Below, piece by piece: positions 8,394 to 16,088 of a stretch of DNA of 64,000 nt. Each line of letters opens with the position of its first letter. Position 1 is the stretch's first letter. The DNA is from Pseudaeromonas aegiceratis (lineage in GTDB: Bacteria > Pseudomonadota > Gammaproteobacteria > Enterobacterales > Aeromonadaceae). The stretch covers positions 1,240,001-1,304,000 of the forward strand of contig NZ_CP158016.1 in the NCBI RefSeq assembly GCF_046254905.1. The letters run 5' to 3'. Made by a program: the position numbers and the translations under genes. The notes under the pieces are model-generated. The model was not told the DNA's origin and ran no database searches. It saw only the letters and a list, made by a program, of their open reading frames with translations.

Positions 8394-8789
8394 GCTGGGT
8401 TCCTGAATGCGGAAAGGTTGAAATCGTTACCAGCGCTAGTCTAAGGGGCGTGTGCCGCGGGGGAAACGATCTCACTCACAATTATCAATGGCATAGGGAG
8501 AGCTTGAGTCTCAAGCGAAATGAAGTCGTTTCGATTTTCAAACGAAAGTGTCAGTTATGACAAGCTGGGGGTAATCAAGCAGACGCCATACTAGATTCTA
8601 CCGTAGAATCGGTGGCGCTAACGGCGGGCCCTGCGCCCAATGAAGATAGATCTTGTTCTGTCGATGACTGTGCGTTAGCCAGGGTGGCCCATGGCCACCC
8701 TTACTTTTTGTGGCACGGACGCCGGCGGGCCAGGGTGATTGGGATGGGGATTGCCCCCGTGATGGGCGGCTGAGGCGCAAAAACAAAAA
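8394..8789. other. Intergenic region without a recognisable gene
   Basis: About 400 bases hold no convincing coding region. Visible structure: a perfect palindrome of 8-bp arms, GATTCTAC-C-GTAGAATC at 8594-8610, and a hairpin GGGTGGCC-CAT-GGCCACCC around 8683-8702 followed by a weak T-rich stretch. The part next to the hypothetical gene is AT-rich and probably holds its promoter. Confidence 0.5.
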
Positions 8790-8814
8790 AGCCTAGCGAA
8801 ATCGCTAGGCTTTT
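8790..8814 (-). terminator. Terminator after tRNA-Pro
   Basis: The arms AGCCTAGCGA / TCGCTAGGCT form a strong stem. On the minus strand it is followed by TTTTTTGTTT, and on the plus strand by TTTT, so it may work in both directions. Confidence 0.85.
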
Positions 8815-8826
8815 CTGAGGGTTATT

Positions 8827-8903
8827 TGGTCGGCGCGAGAGGATTTGAACCTCCGACCCCTGACACCCCATGACAGTGCGCTACCAGGCTGCGCTACGCG
8901 CCG
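8827..8903 (-). tRNA. tRNA-Pro (anticodon GGG)
   Basis: Read on the minus strand, this 77-base gene starts CGGCGCG, has the D-arm AGCGCAGCCTGGTAGCGC, an anticodon loop ATGGGGT, the T-arm GGAGGTTCAAATCC and an encoded CCA end. The acceptor stem CGGCGCG/CGCGCCG pairs fully. The anticodon-stem mismatch (T-T) is the same as I recall in E. coli proL. A terminator follows 13 bases downstream. Decayed genes on both sides make it a possible old integration site. Confidence 0.95.
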
Positions 8904-9024
8904 AGAGTTGTTTTCGAGGCCGTTGTGCCTCTCAACGGGAGCAGAGTTTAGGGATCTGCCCCCTAGGTGTCAACCACTTAACAGCGACAGTTGATCGTTC
9001 GCTGAATTAGTGTGCAATCAGCGG

Positions 9025-9513
9025 TTAAACCGCCGTCACTGGCCCCCTCGCTCGCTGCGGAAGGCCCCTCGATGGCACATGATTTGACCATTTACCAGGG
9101 TGGTGCTGACGGAACGCCTGCAGCGATAACCTGCATAAGGGTGTCCCGCCGCACTGGTACAGGCGGTTCTCCTTGGTCACGTCATAACCTTGCTGCAGAT
9201 CCAGCGGCACCAGATCCGCGTGAGAGCCTTGGCGCAAGCAGCCGAGTTCCTGGAGCGGATAGCGTTCGGCCACCGTATGGGCGGTGGGTTTGACTAGGGT
9301 GGTGAGATCCAGAATGTCCTGTGGTCCAGACCCGGCTCATGGCAGTGAGCCTTACCATGACATCCCGGGGAGCCGGTGCTTGCCCTGGGCGTCCAGCAAC
9401 GCCATGGGGCGATCTTGTCGTTTATGAGAAGACTTGTCGTTTACGAGAAGATCGGCCGGGAAGATGGTATCTTCCTTGACGAGCAAGGCACTCTTGATGA
9501 GCCGCGGATTCAT
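9025..9513 (-). pseudogene. Degenerate dihydroorotase-like amidohydrolase
   Basis: Pieces of one amidohydrolase appear in order on the minus strand but in shifting frames. The N-terminus begins at 9513 (MNPRLIKSALLVKEDTIFPADLL), followed by LLDAQGKHRLPGM at about 9370-9405, HEPGLDH near 9330-9345, and a C-terminal block LTTLVKPTAHTVAERY then LRQGSHADLVPLDLQQGYDV from about 9300 to 9160. At 489 bases it is about a third of the family's usual gene length, so most of the TIM barrel is deleted. A 19-bp tandem duplication (9414-9432 and 9433-9451, one mismatch) lies in the N-terminal part and shifts the frame. Confidence 0.8.
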
Positions 9514-9594
9514 CAGGTGTCGTTCCTGTTATTCGGTGTCGATGAATGACACCGAAAACTCTCTCCCTATGTAGCAAAGGGTCCAGAAAGAAAC

Positions 9595-10491
9595 ATGAAA
9601 CTATTTGTCCGGGACTTGACCGTGATAGATGCCTCCTACCTGTGCCCGCAACGGGGCCTGGTGGGGGAGAGCTGGCTGGTGGATATCGAGTTGGGCGGGG
9701 CGCTCAACGAGATGAGCATGCTGCTGGATTTTTCACGGGTGAAGAAACAGGTCAAGGCCGTGATCGATAGGGAGGTCGATCATCGTTTACTGGTGCCGGC
9801 GACTCACCCGGCCTGCCAGCACGGCCCCAGCGAGTCAGGTCGGCAGTGGTTGGATTTTGCCAGTGCCCGGGGTAGCCTGCACCTGCACTGTCCGGCGGAG
9901 GCCTTCTGCCTGCTGCCGGCATCGCAGGTTGATGAGGCCAGCGTCAGTGATTACCTGCTGGGCTTGTTGGCCCAGGTGTTGCCCGACAACGTTCAGGGGC
10001 TGACGGTGACCCTGCGGCCCGAGTGTCACCAGACCCCCTATTACCACTACAGCCATGGTCTGAAGAAACACGATGGCAACTGTCAGCGGATTGCCCATGG
10101 CCACAGATCCATGATCGAGATCTGGGTGGAGGGTGCGCGGGACGCCGCACTGGAGGCCATGTGGGCTCGGCGTTGGCAGGACATCTACCTGGGTAGCCAG
10201 GAGGATAAGGTGCCGGTGCAGTCCTTGTCCCTGAGTCCCGCTGCGGGCCAGCAGATTGGCCCTGATCACTACGGCTTTGCCTATGTGGCCCCCCAGGGCC
10301 ACTTCGAGCTGGCCATTCCGGCGGCCCATTGTGAGCTGGTGGACACGGATACCACGGTGGAGCTGCTGGCCGATTACATCGCGCGCAAGCTGCGCCCGCA
10401 ATTGCCCGGGCGGGCGCTGCGGGTGGTGGCTTACGAAGGGGTAGGCAAGGGCGCCTACGTGGATTACCCCGCCCAGGCCGAGCCAGTCTGA
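9595..10491 (+). CDS. 6-pyruvoyl-tetrahydropterin synthase family protein (QueD-like, two-domain)
   Basis: This 298-residue protein looks like two tandem T-fold domains of the PTPS/6-carboxytetrahydropterin synthase family, about 2.5 times the length of ordinary QueD. The second domain keeps the metal-binding signature: YYHYSHGLKKHDGNCQRIAHGHRS (about residues 143-166), with the H-x-H zinc ligands and the cysteine of the active site. The first domain (VIDREVDHRLLVP) lacks the usual histidine set. Members of this longer gammaproteobacterial family are annotated as PTPS-related, but their substrate is not established. The ATG is preceded by a weak AGAAA site. Confidence 0.75.
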   Translation: MKLFVRDLTVIDASYLCPQRGLVGESWLVDIELGGALNEMSMLLDFSRVKKQVKAVIDREVDHRLLVPATHPACQHGPSESGRQWLDFASARGSLHLHCPAEAFCLLPASQVDEASVSDYLLGLLAQVLPDNVQGLTVTLRPECHQTPYYHYSHGLKKHDGNCQRIAHGHRSMIEIWVEGARDAALEAMWARRWQDIYLGSQEDKVPVQSLSLSPAAGQQIGPDHYGFAYVAPQGHFELAIPAAHCELVDTDTTVELLADYIARKLRPQLPGRALRVVAYEGVGKGAYVDYPAQAEPV

Positions 10492-10500
10492 GGTCAACCG

Positions 10501-10535
10501 AAAAAAGAACAAGGGCAGCCGATGGCTGCCCTTGT
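10501..10535 (-). terminator. Terminator after the chemoreceptor gene
   Basis: Twelve-base arms ACAAGGGCAGCC / GGCTGCCCTTGT enclose a three-base loop. On the minus strand the stem is followed by TCTTTTTT. The convergent upstream gene ends ten bases away and may use the same stem. Confidence 0.85.
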
Positions 10536-10551
10536 CGTTACCGGCATCCCA

Positions 10552-12564
10552 CTAGATGCGGAAGCGTTGCACCAGGGATTGCTGCTGCTCGGCCAGTTCG
10601 TCCAGGGCCGAGCTGGTCTGGGCCACTTCCTGGATCCCCTCATAGTTGGAGTCGGAAATCTCCGAGATGCGGTTGAGGTTGGCGGCAATCTCGGCGCTGG
10701 TGGCCTGCTGCTGCTCCGCCGCCGAGGCGATCTGGCTGGACATGTCGCTGATCATGGTGATGATGCCCTGGATCTCTTCCATGGCGCTGTTGGCGTGGGA
10801 GCTTTGCTGCACGTTGGCTTCCATCTCGCTGCTGCAGTCGTTCATCACCTTGACCGCCTTTTGCACCGCCTGCTGCAGGTTCTCGATCATGGCGTGGATC
10901 TCGGCGGTGGAGTCCGCCGTGCGCCGCGCCAGGGTGCGCACCTCGTCGGCGACCACGGCAAAACCGCGGCCATGCTCACCGGCCCGGGCCGCCTCGATGG
11001 CGGCGTTCAAGGCCAGCAGGTTCGTCTGTTCGGCGATGCCGCGGATCACATCCAGTATGTTGCCTATGTTGCCGCTCATCTTGTTCACCTGGCCGATGAC
11101 GGTGCCGGTCTCATCCAGCTTGTTGGCCAGTTGATGGGTGGTGGAGATGTTGGTGGCCATGATGTTGCGTCCGGCGTCGGAGGCCTTCTCCACCGCCAGC
11201 ACCTGCTCCAGGGTCTGGTGAGCGGCGGCGGCCACTTCACGTACCGAGGCTTCCATCTGGGTCATGGCGGCCGCCACGCTGGCGGTCTCATGGCGCTGGA
11301 CCTCCAGCTCGCTGCGAGAGCGCTCCGTGGTGGTACGGTTGTCGTGGGCCGTCTGGTTCAACTTGCTGGCGGCCTGGGCGAGCTGGCGCAGCACGTCGCG
11401 CATCTGTTCCACCAGCAGGTTGACCTGCCGGCTCAGCACGCCGAATTCGTTGTTGCTGCGGTAGTTGATCTCCCGGGTCATGTCGCCATCGGTGACGGCC
11501 TTGAGCACAGAACTCAGTTCGCTCAACGGACGCCGTATGGTGCGGGCAAGCCCAATGGCCACCACCACGGCAAAGGCGATGGCCAGGGCCACCCCGGCAA
11601 TCAGCTGGATCCGGCCTGTGGTCAGGGTGCGGTTGGCCTCGTTGATGCTGTTATGCATGACGGCCTGGGCCATCTCCTGCACCTGGGCCAGTTGATCCTG
11701 CACCGTCACCACCTGGGCGCTGGCCTCCCGGGCCTTCTGCTCCAGGATGACCTGCTGCTGCACCAGCTGCAGGTAGCGGTTGAGCAAGCCCTTATCACTG
11801 GAAACATCCTTGATGAAGCTGCTGAAATAGAGCCCCAGGTTGTTCTCCAGGCCGGGCATCTCCACCTTCAGATCGGCGATGGCCTTCTGGTAATCGGCCA
11901 GCCCCTTGCGGTTACGTTCCAGGGCAGCCTGAATGGGGGCGGGGTTGTCCTGGTTCATCGCATCCAGGGTAGAGACTTCGATGGCGGCCTGCTTGGACTG
12001 CAGGGTGCGGAACAGGGTCAGCACATAGTCGTCATCTATGCTGTTCATCTCCTCCTGCTGCAGCTGCTTGAACTGGGGCAGATTGACCTGGAACTGGCTC
12101 TTGGCCTTGTTGGTCTCCTTGAGCAGTTGCAGCAGGTTGGCCCGATCCGTGGCCAAGGTCTGGGTATCGTTCAGATAGCCCATGCCGGCACTTTCCAGTT
12201 CGGGGATAAATTGTTGCAACGACGGCAGCTGTTCCGCCGCCTGCTTGAAGTTGTCCATGGCCTGGGTGAAGGCGGTTCTTGAGTCGTTCAGCTCCTTGGT
12301 CAAGGCCTCCAGTTGGGCGGAGCGCTTCTCCGCCAGCACATCGGTGAGGTGCTTGTTGGTGCCCAGCAGACTCACCTCCAGCTTGCTGGCCAGCAGCACC
12401 ATGGGGGTGGCCCGGCCCGTCACGGATTCAAGGGCATTGTTGAGCTTGTTTTGACTCGCAAAGTTGAAAAGAGAACCTGCAATCAGGACGCCGATAAGAA
12501 CGGCAAATCCCAGATAGACACGGTGCAGGATGGAAAGATCGGAAATTTTTAGTTTGATTGTCAT
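10552..12564 (-). CDS. Methyl-accepting chemotaxis protein
   Basis: This 670-residue receptor has a first membrane helix (about 14-36), a large helical periplasmic sensor (about 37-310) of four-helix-bundle character, a second membrane helix (about 316-340), a HAMP domain (about 341-395) and a cytoplasmic signalling hairpin. The tip carries the hallmark GIAEQTNLLALNAAIEAARAG followed by GRGFAVVADEVR. It would sense a periplasmic ligand and control CheA through CheW. There is no C-terminal NWETF-type CheR/CheB tether. The ligand cannot be told. It is a single-gene unit. Confidence 0.93.
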   Translation of the reverse strand: MTIKLKISDLSILHRVYLGFAVLIGVLIAGSLFNFASQNKLNNALESVTGRATPMVLLASKLEVSLLGTNKHLTDVLAEKRSAQLEALTKELNDSRTAFTQAMDNFKQAAEQLPSLQQFIPELESAGMGYLNDTQTLATDRANLLQLLKETNKAKSQFQVNLPQFKQLQQEEMNSIDDDYVLTLFRTLQSKQAAIEVSTLDAMNQDNPAPIQAALERNRKGLADYQKAIADLKVEMPGLENNLGLYFSSFIKDVSSDKGLLNRYLQLVQQQVILEQKAREASAQVVTVQDQLAQVQEMAQAVMHNSINEANRTLTTGRIQLIAGVALAIAFAVVVAIGLARTIRRPLSELSSVLKAVTDGDMTREINYRSNNEFGVLSRQVNLLVEQMRDVLRQLAQAASKLNQTAHDNRTTTERSRSELEVQRHETASVAAAMTQMEASVREVAAAAHQTLEQVLAVEKASDAGRNIMATNISTTHQLANKLDETGTVIGQVNKMSGNIGNILDVIRGIAEQTNLLALNAAIEAARAGEHGRGFAVVADEVRTLARRTADSTAEIHAMIENLQQAVQKAVKVMNDCSSEMEANVQQSSHANSAMEEIQGIITMISDMSSQIASAAEQQQATSAEIAANLNRISEISDSNYEGIQEVAQTSSALDELAEQQQSLVQRFRI

Positions 12565-12787
12565 TGTTAACCCGCCAAGTTTGACTTAACGCCACGCAGC
12601 ACAGAGAGTATCTTGCGGTGACTCGTAAGGGGAGCGGGAAGATCAAATTGTTATGTAAAAGAGGCTCAGTTTTTAATAAAGCTGGAGCTGCATCACAAAT
12701 GAATCTATAGGACTTGAAACCCCACTTAATAGTGGGGAGGCTCCATGAGAATCCCAAAAATATGGCGAGATTTCAAGAGGTTGTCAG

Positions 12788-13147
12788 ATGAGTAACGAAA
12801 CCATTTTCAGCAAGATCATTCGTCAGGAAATTCCGGCCCCCCTGCTGTATCAGGATGAGTTGGTGACCGCCTTCCGGGATATCCAGCCCAAGGCACCGCA
12901 GCATATTCTCATCGTGCCAAATAAGGTGATCCCCACCGTCAATGATGTTTGTGCAGAAGATGAACAGGCTTTGGGGCGCCTATTTACCGTTGCGCATAAA
13001 ATCGCCAAAGAATTGGGTATCGATGAGTCAGGCTACCGGCTGATCGTCAATTGTAACCGCGATGCCGGGCAGGAGGTGTTCCACCTGCATATGCACCTGC
13101 TGGGCGGCTGTGGCCTGGGCCCCTTGTTGCTCGAGGGGCTGGCCTGA
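12788..13147 (+). CDS. hinT: HinT, histidine-triad purine nucleoside phosphoramidase
   Basis: This 119-residue HIT protein hydrolyses adenosine 5'-phosphoramidates. The catalytic histidine triad is H-L-H-M-H-L-L near residue 98, and the nucleotide-binding N-terminal part (FSKIIRQEIPAPLLYQD) is typical. It heads a compact cluster with lpoB, thiK, a lipoprotein gene, ycfP and ndh, as in E. coli. Its stop overlaps the lpoB start (TGATG). A perfect hairpin, CCCCACT-TAAT-AGTGGGG, lies 50-70 bases upstream of the start in the probable leader. Confidence 0.95.
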   Translation: MSNETIFSKIIRQEIPAPLLYQDELVTAFRDIQPKAPQHILIVPNKVIPTVNDVCAEDEQALGRLFTVAHKIAKELGIDESGYRLIVNCNRDAGQEVFHLHMHLLGGCGLGPLLLEGLA

Positions 13148-13701
13148 TGGGGCTGCCTTGCGGGGACTGGGGGCGTTACCTGTTGCCCGGCCTGTTGGCC
13201 CTGGGGTTGGGGGCCTGTGTGTCACCCTACGGCGCTGGGCCGGCGCAGGTGGGTTCGGTACAACAACCGGCGGGCGGTTCGTCAGGCCAACAACCGGCGT
13301 CAACTAACGGCGCCAGCCTGAATCGCGCCGCCGCCAGCCTGATGGCGGGCCTGCTGAAGGATGCCGACGTTCAGGCCCAGACCGCGGACGGTCCCGTCTC
13401 CTTGTATCTGCATCCGGTGAGTCTGACGCAGGGGGATGCCGAGGCACTCAACGCCCAGCTCAAACGCAGCCTGCAACAGAGTGGCCGCTTTAATCTGGTG
13501 ACGGACACGTCCGCCGCCGGTGGTTTGGAGTATCATCAGGCCGGCGGCGTCACTCCGGCGGCCCTGGTGCGGCTGGGCAAGCGCACGGGCGCCCGTTGGA
13601 TGCTGTATGGTGGTCTGGATGCGCGAGGCCGGCTGGCCATGCAGTTGATTGACCTAAAGAGTGGCGAATGGCTCTGGTCAGGTTACCGTAGTCCGCGTTA
13701 A
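13147..13701 (+). CDS. lpoB: LpoB, outer-membrane lipoprotein activator of PBP1b
   Basis: LpoB is anchored in the outer membrane and reaches through peptidoglycan to stimulate the glycan and peptide polymerase PBP1b. The 184-residue product starts with a lipoprotein signal (LLALGLGA-C, cleavage before the cysteine at about 25). A flexible Pro/Gln/Ser/Gly-rich linker (about 26-58) follows, then the globular C-terminal domain ending QLIDLKSGEWLWSGYRS. It is somewhat shorter than E. coli LpoB, mostly in the linker. Its position between hinT and thiK matches E. coli. Confidence 0.82.
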   Translation: MGLPCGDWGRYLLPGLLALGLGACVSPYGAGPAQVGSVQQPAGGSSGQQPASTNGASLNRAAASLMAGLLKDADVQAQTADGPVSLYLHPVSLTQGDAEALNAQLKRSLQQSGRFNLVTDTSAAGGLEYHQAGGVTPAALVRLGKRTGARWMLYGGLDARGRLAMQLIDLKSGEWLWSGYRSPR

Positions 13702-13724
13702 TGCCGTCATAGGGGAGGGGGTGT

Positions 13725-14549
13725 TTGATATTACCTAACCGCTTTGCCGAGGCCGACTGTCGGCTGCTGAGCCAGACGCCGCTGGCCCGCTGCTATCAGA
13801 TGCGGCATCAGGGGCAGGTCTATTTCGTGCGTCAGGCCATCGGCTCCCATCAATTTCTGGGCATAGATCAATACAAGGTGCAACGCCTGCAGCGGTTGGC
13901 GGCCGATGCCGGCCTGGCGCCGGCCTTGCACTACGTCGATCCCCATAGCGGCCTGTTTGTCAGCCAGTGGCTGGGTGAAGACAACTGGGGCGCTCGGGAT
14001 CTGTCCATCACGCAGTTGGCTCAAGCATTGGGGACCCTGGCGGCGCGCCTGCATGGCGTGTCCATCGCGCCGCTGCCCCAGGCGGTGTTGCGTCTTGATG
14101 TCGGCCTGCGCCTGCAGCACTACCTGTCGCGCATCTGCCGCCGGGATCCCCGCATCACCTCCTGTTACCATCAGGCCCAGCGTTGTCTAGCCCAGCTGCC
14201 CGCAGTGCCCTGGGCCTTGTGCCACCATGATCTGCATCCCGGCAACCTGTTGGGGGATGCGCCTTGGTTGGTGGACTGGGAGTATGCCGCCCTGGGGGAT
14301 CCGGCCTTCGAGCTGGCGCTGTGCTGGGTGACCAACGATCTGGACGGCGCCGCCGGGGCGCAACTCTTGGCGGCCTATCAGGCGGCGGGAGGCCAGGTGG
14401 CGGCCGAACGGCTTGCCCTCCTGTTGCCGGTGGCTCGCTTGCTGGTTCTGCTGTGGGCCCAGCTGTTGTGGGAACGGTTTGCCAATGAGACCTTCCATCG
14501 GCTGGTGGTGCAGCAAAGCCAGCGGTTGTTCACCCCGGAGGCCCTGTGA
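13725..14549 (+). CDS. thiK: ThiK-like thiamine/choline kinase family protein
   Basis: This 274-residue protein belongs to the aminoglycoside/choline kinase fold. The catalytic loop is CHHDLHPGNLL (about residue 166), and the metal-binding motif is LVDWEYAALGDPAFEL. Its place after lpoB matches thiK, which phosphorylates salvaged thiamine. The start is probably TTG at 13725, five bases after a very strong GGGGAGGGGG ribosome site; no ATG lies near. Its stop overlaps the next start (TGATG). The kinase fold is certain, thiamine as substrate is by position and similarity. Confidence 0.8.
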   Translation: MILPNRFAEADCRLLSQTPLARCYQMRHQGQVYFVRQAIGSHQFLGIDQYKVQRLQRLAADAGLAPALHYVDPHSGLFVSQWLGEDNWGARDLSITQLAQALGTLAARLHGVSIAPLPQAVLRLDVGLRLQHYLSRICRRDPRITSCYHQAQRCLAQLPAVPWALCHHDLHPGNLLGDAPWLVDWEYAALGDPAFELALCWVTNDLDGAAGAQLLAAYQAAGGQVAAERLALLLPVARLLVLLWAQLLWERFANETFHRLVVQQSQRLFTPEAL

Positions 14550-15382
14550 TGCGTCGGATCCTGTTGCTGTGTGGCCTGTGTCTGCTGTTGGGGGGCTGTT
14601 CGGTTCGCCTGCTCTATCACTGGCTGGACTGGGCCATCGCCTGGAAGCTGGATGATTATTTCCAGCTGACCAGTCAGCAGTCCCGGGTGGTGGATCACGA
14701 GGTGGATCGCTTCTTGAGCTGGCATCGGCAGGTGGAGCTGCCTGTGTATGCCAAGCAGTTGCGCCAGCTGGCCGACGAGCTCAAGGGCCCCCTGTCCGAG
14801 GAACGCACCGACTACTATTTTGGTTTGTTTGAAGGGGACCTCACCCGCTTGGCGGATGGGGTGGAACCCTATGCCAACCGTATCGCCGCCAGCCTGCAGG
14901 ACGACCAGATCCACCGCTATATGGGGGATCAACGCACCAAGCAGGCAAACCGGCGCAGCGACTGGGAGAAGGATGGCGGCAAGAAGCTGCAGAAGGACTT
15001 TTCCCGCAAGTTGCAGAAGAACCTGCGGCGCTGGATCGACGACATAGGGCCGGCTCAGCAGCCCATCATCCAGCAGTGGGCCCAGTGGCAGAAGGAGCTC
15101 TATCCCACCTGGCTGGATTACCAGGATGTCTGGTTGGCCTCGTTGGAGGAGATGCTGCGCAAGCGGGGCACGCCCGAGTTCAGCGGCTACCTGCGCCGCC
15201 TGCTGGTCAAGGGGCGGTCCATCGGTAACGGGCGGTTCGAAAGCTATGTGGCCAGTCAGCGCCAGCGCACCGTGCGCTCCTTGAGCCAGCTCTCCGCCAG
15301 CCTGGACGACCAGCAGCGTAGCTTTCTGCGCAAGACACTCTACAGTCTGGCGGATGACTTCAGTGCCTTGGCAAGTCGCTGA
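14549..15382 (+). CDS. DUF6279-type lipoprotein
   Basis: The 277-residue product begins with a clear lipoprotein signal peptide (LLLCGLCLLLGG-C, lipid attachment at about residue 18). The rest is helical, highly charged and rich in tryptophan and tyrosine (DYFQLTSQQSRVVDHEVDRFLSWHR and many Q/R/D repeats), typical of the DUF6279 family. Its function is unknown. It is translationally coupled to thiK (TGATG; a GTG three bases earlier is possible). It occupies the place where nagZ stands in E. coli. Confidence 0.75.
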   Translation: MRRILLLCGLCLLLGGCSVRLLYHWLDWAIAWKLDDYFQLTSQQSRVVDHEVDRFLSWHRQVELPVYAKQLRQLADELKGPLSEERTDYYFGLFEGDLTRLADGVEPYANRIAASLQDDQIHRYMGDQRTKQANRRSDWEKDGGKKLQKDFSRKLQKNLRRWIDDIGPAQQPIIQQWAQWQKELYPTWLDYQDVWLASLEEMLRKRGTPEFSGYLRRLLVKGRSIGNGRFESYVASQRQRTVRSLSQLSASLDDQQRSFLRKTLYSLADDFSALASR

Positions 15383-15482
15383 AGGCAAGTTTGATCCGCC
15401 GCAATCTTAGGCCTGTCCTGCCCTTGGTCGGGATGGGCTAACCTGATATGGTCGTTACAATACGGCGCGATGAGGGAGTCAC

Positions 15483-16022
15483 ATGATTATCTATTTGCAC
15501 GGATACGATGCTACTAGCCCGGGTAACCACGAAAAGGTCATGCAGCTGCAGTTCATTGATCCGGACGTCCGCTTTGTCCACTACAGCACCATACATCCCC
15601 GCCACGACATGAGTCACCTGCTCAAGGAAGTGCACAAGCAGCTCACCATGAGCGATGATCCCAATCCGCTGATCTGCGGTGTGGGCCTGGGGGGCTACTG
15701 GAGCGAACGCATCGGCTTCCTGTGCGGCATCAAACAGGCGGTGTTCAACCCCAATCTCCATCCGGAGCTGAACATGGTGGGCAAGATAGAAAGGCCGGAA
15801 GAATATGACGACATTGCCACCAAATGTGTAACCGAATTTCGTAAAAAAAATGCAGGCAAATGCATTTGTATCCTTTCTGTTAACGATGAAGTGATGGATA
15901 ATAGGCAAACTGAGCAAGAGCTGAAGGATTATTACAACATAATCTGGGACTCAGCCGAGAGCCACAAGTTCAAGAACATCTCGGCCCATCTCCAGGCCAT
16001 CAAGGCCTTCAAGCTCGCCTGA
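15483..16022 (+). CDS. ycfP: YcfP, UPF0227 alpha/beta-hydrolase-like protein
   Basis: This 179-residue protein starts MIIYLHGYDATSPGNHEK, the UPF0227 signature. It has an esterase-like fold, but the expected nucleophile elbow G-x-S-x-G reads GVGLGGYW, so there is no serine at that place; this is also true of E. coli YcfP. A phosphatase or hydrolase role has been suggested for the family but is not established. It has a strong GAGGGAG ribosome site and a terminator 22 bases after the stop, before ndh. Confidence 0.88.
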   Translation: MIIYLHGYDATSPGNHEKVMQLQFIDPDVRFVHYSTIHPRHDMSHLLKEVHKQLTMSDDPNPLICGVGLGGYWSERIGFLCGIKQAVFNPNLHPELNMVGKIERPEEYDDIATKCVTEFRKKNAGKCICILSVNDEVMDNRQTEQELKDYYNIIWDSAESHKFKNISAHLQAIKAFKLA

Positions 16023-16043
16023 GCCACGCATTTTCTCCTTGGT

Positions 16044-16070
16044 AGGGGCTGCCCGGCCCCTTCGTTTTTT
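16044..16070 (+). terminator. Terminator between ycfP and ndh
   Basis: AGGGGC / GCCCCT arms with a six-base loop are followed by TCGTTTTTT. It ends only 18 bases before the ndh start. Confidence 0.75.
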
Positions 16071-16088
16071 GATGAAAGGTAAGCTGTT

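Noticed and set aside
8620..8786. Small protein gene left of the tRNA
   Set aside because: The frame is proline/glycine-rich, has no ribosome site and contains the hairpin GGGTGGCC/GGCCACCC; it looks like non-coding DNA.
10522..12282. Long open frame opposite the chemoreceptor gene
   Set aside because: High GC at third positions leaves the antisense frame open. The minus-strand frame has full receptor architecture.
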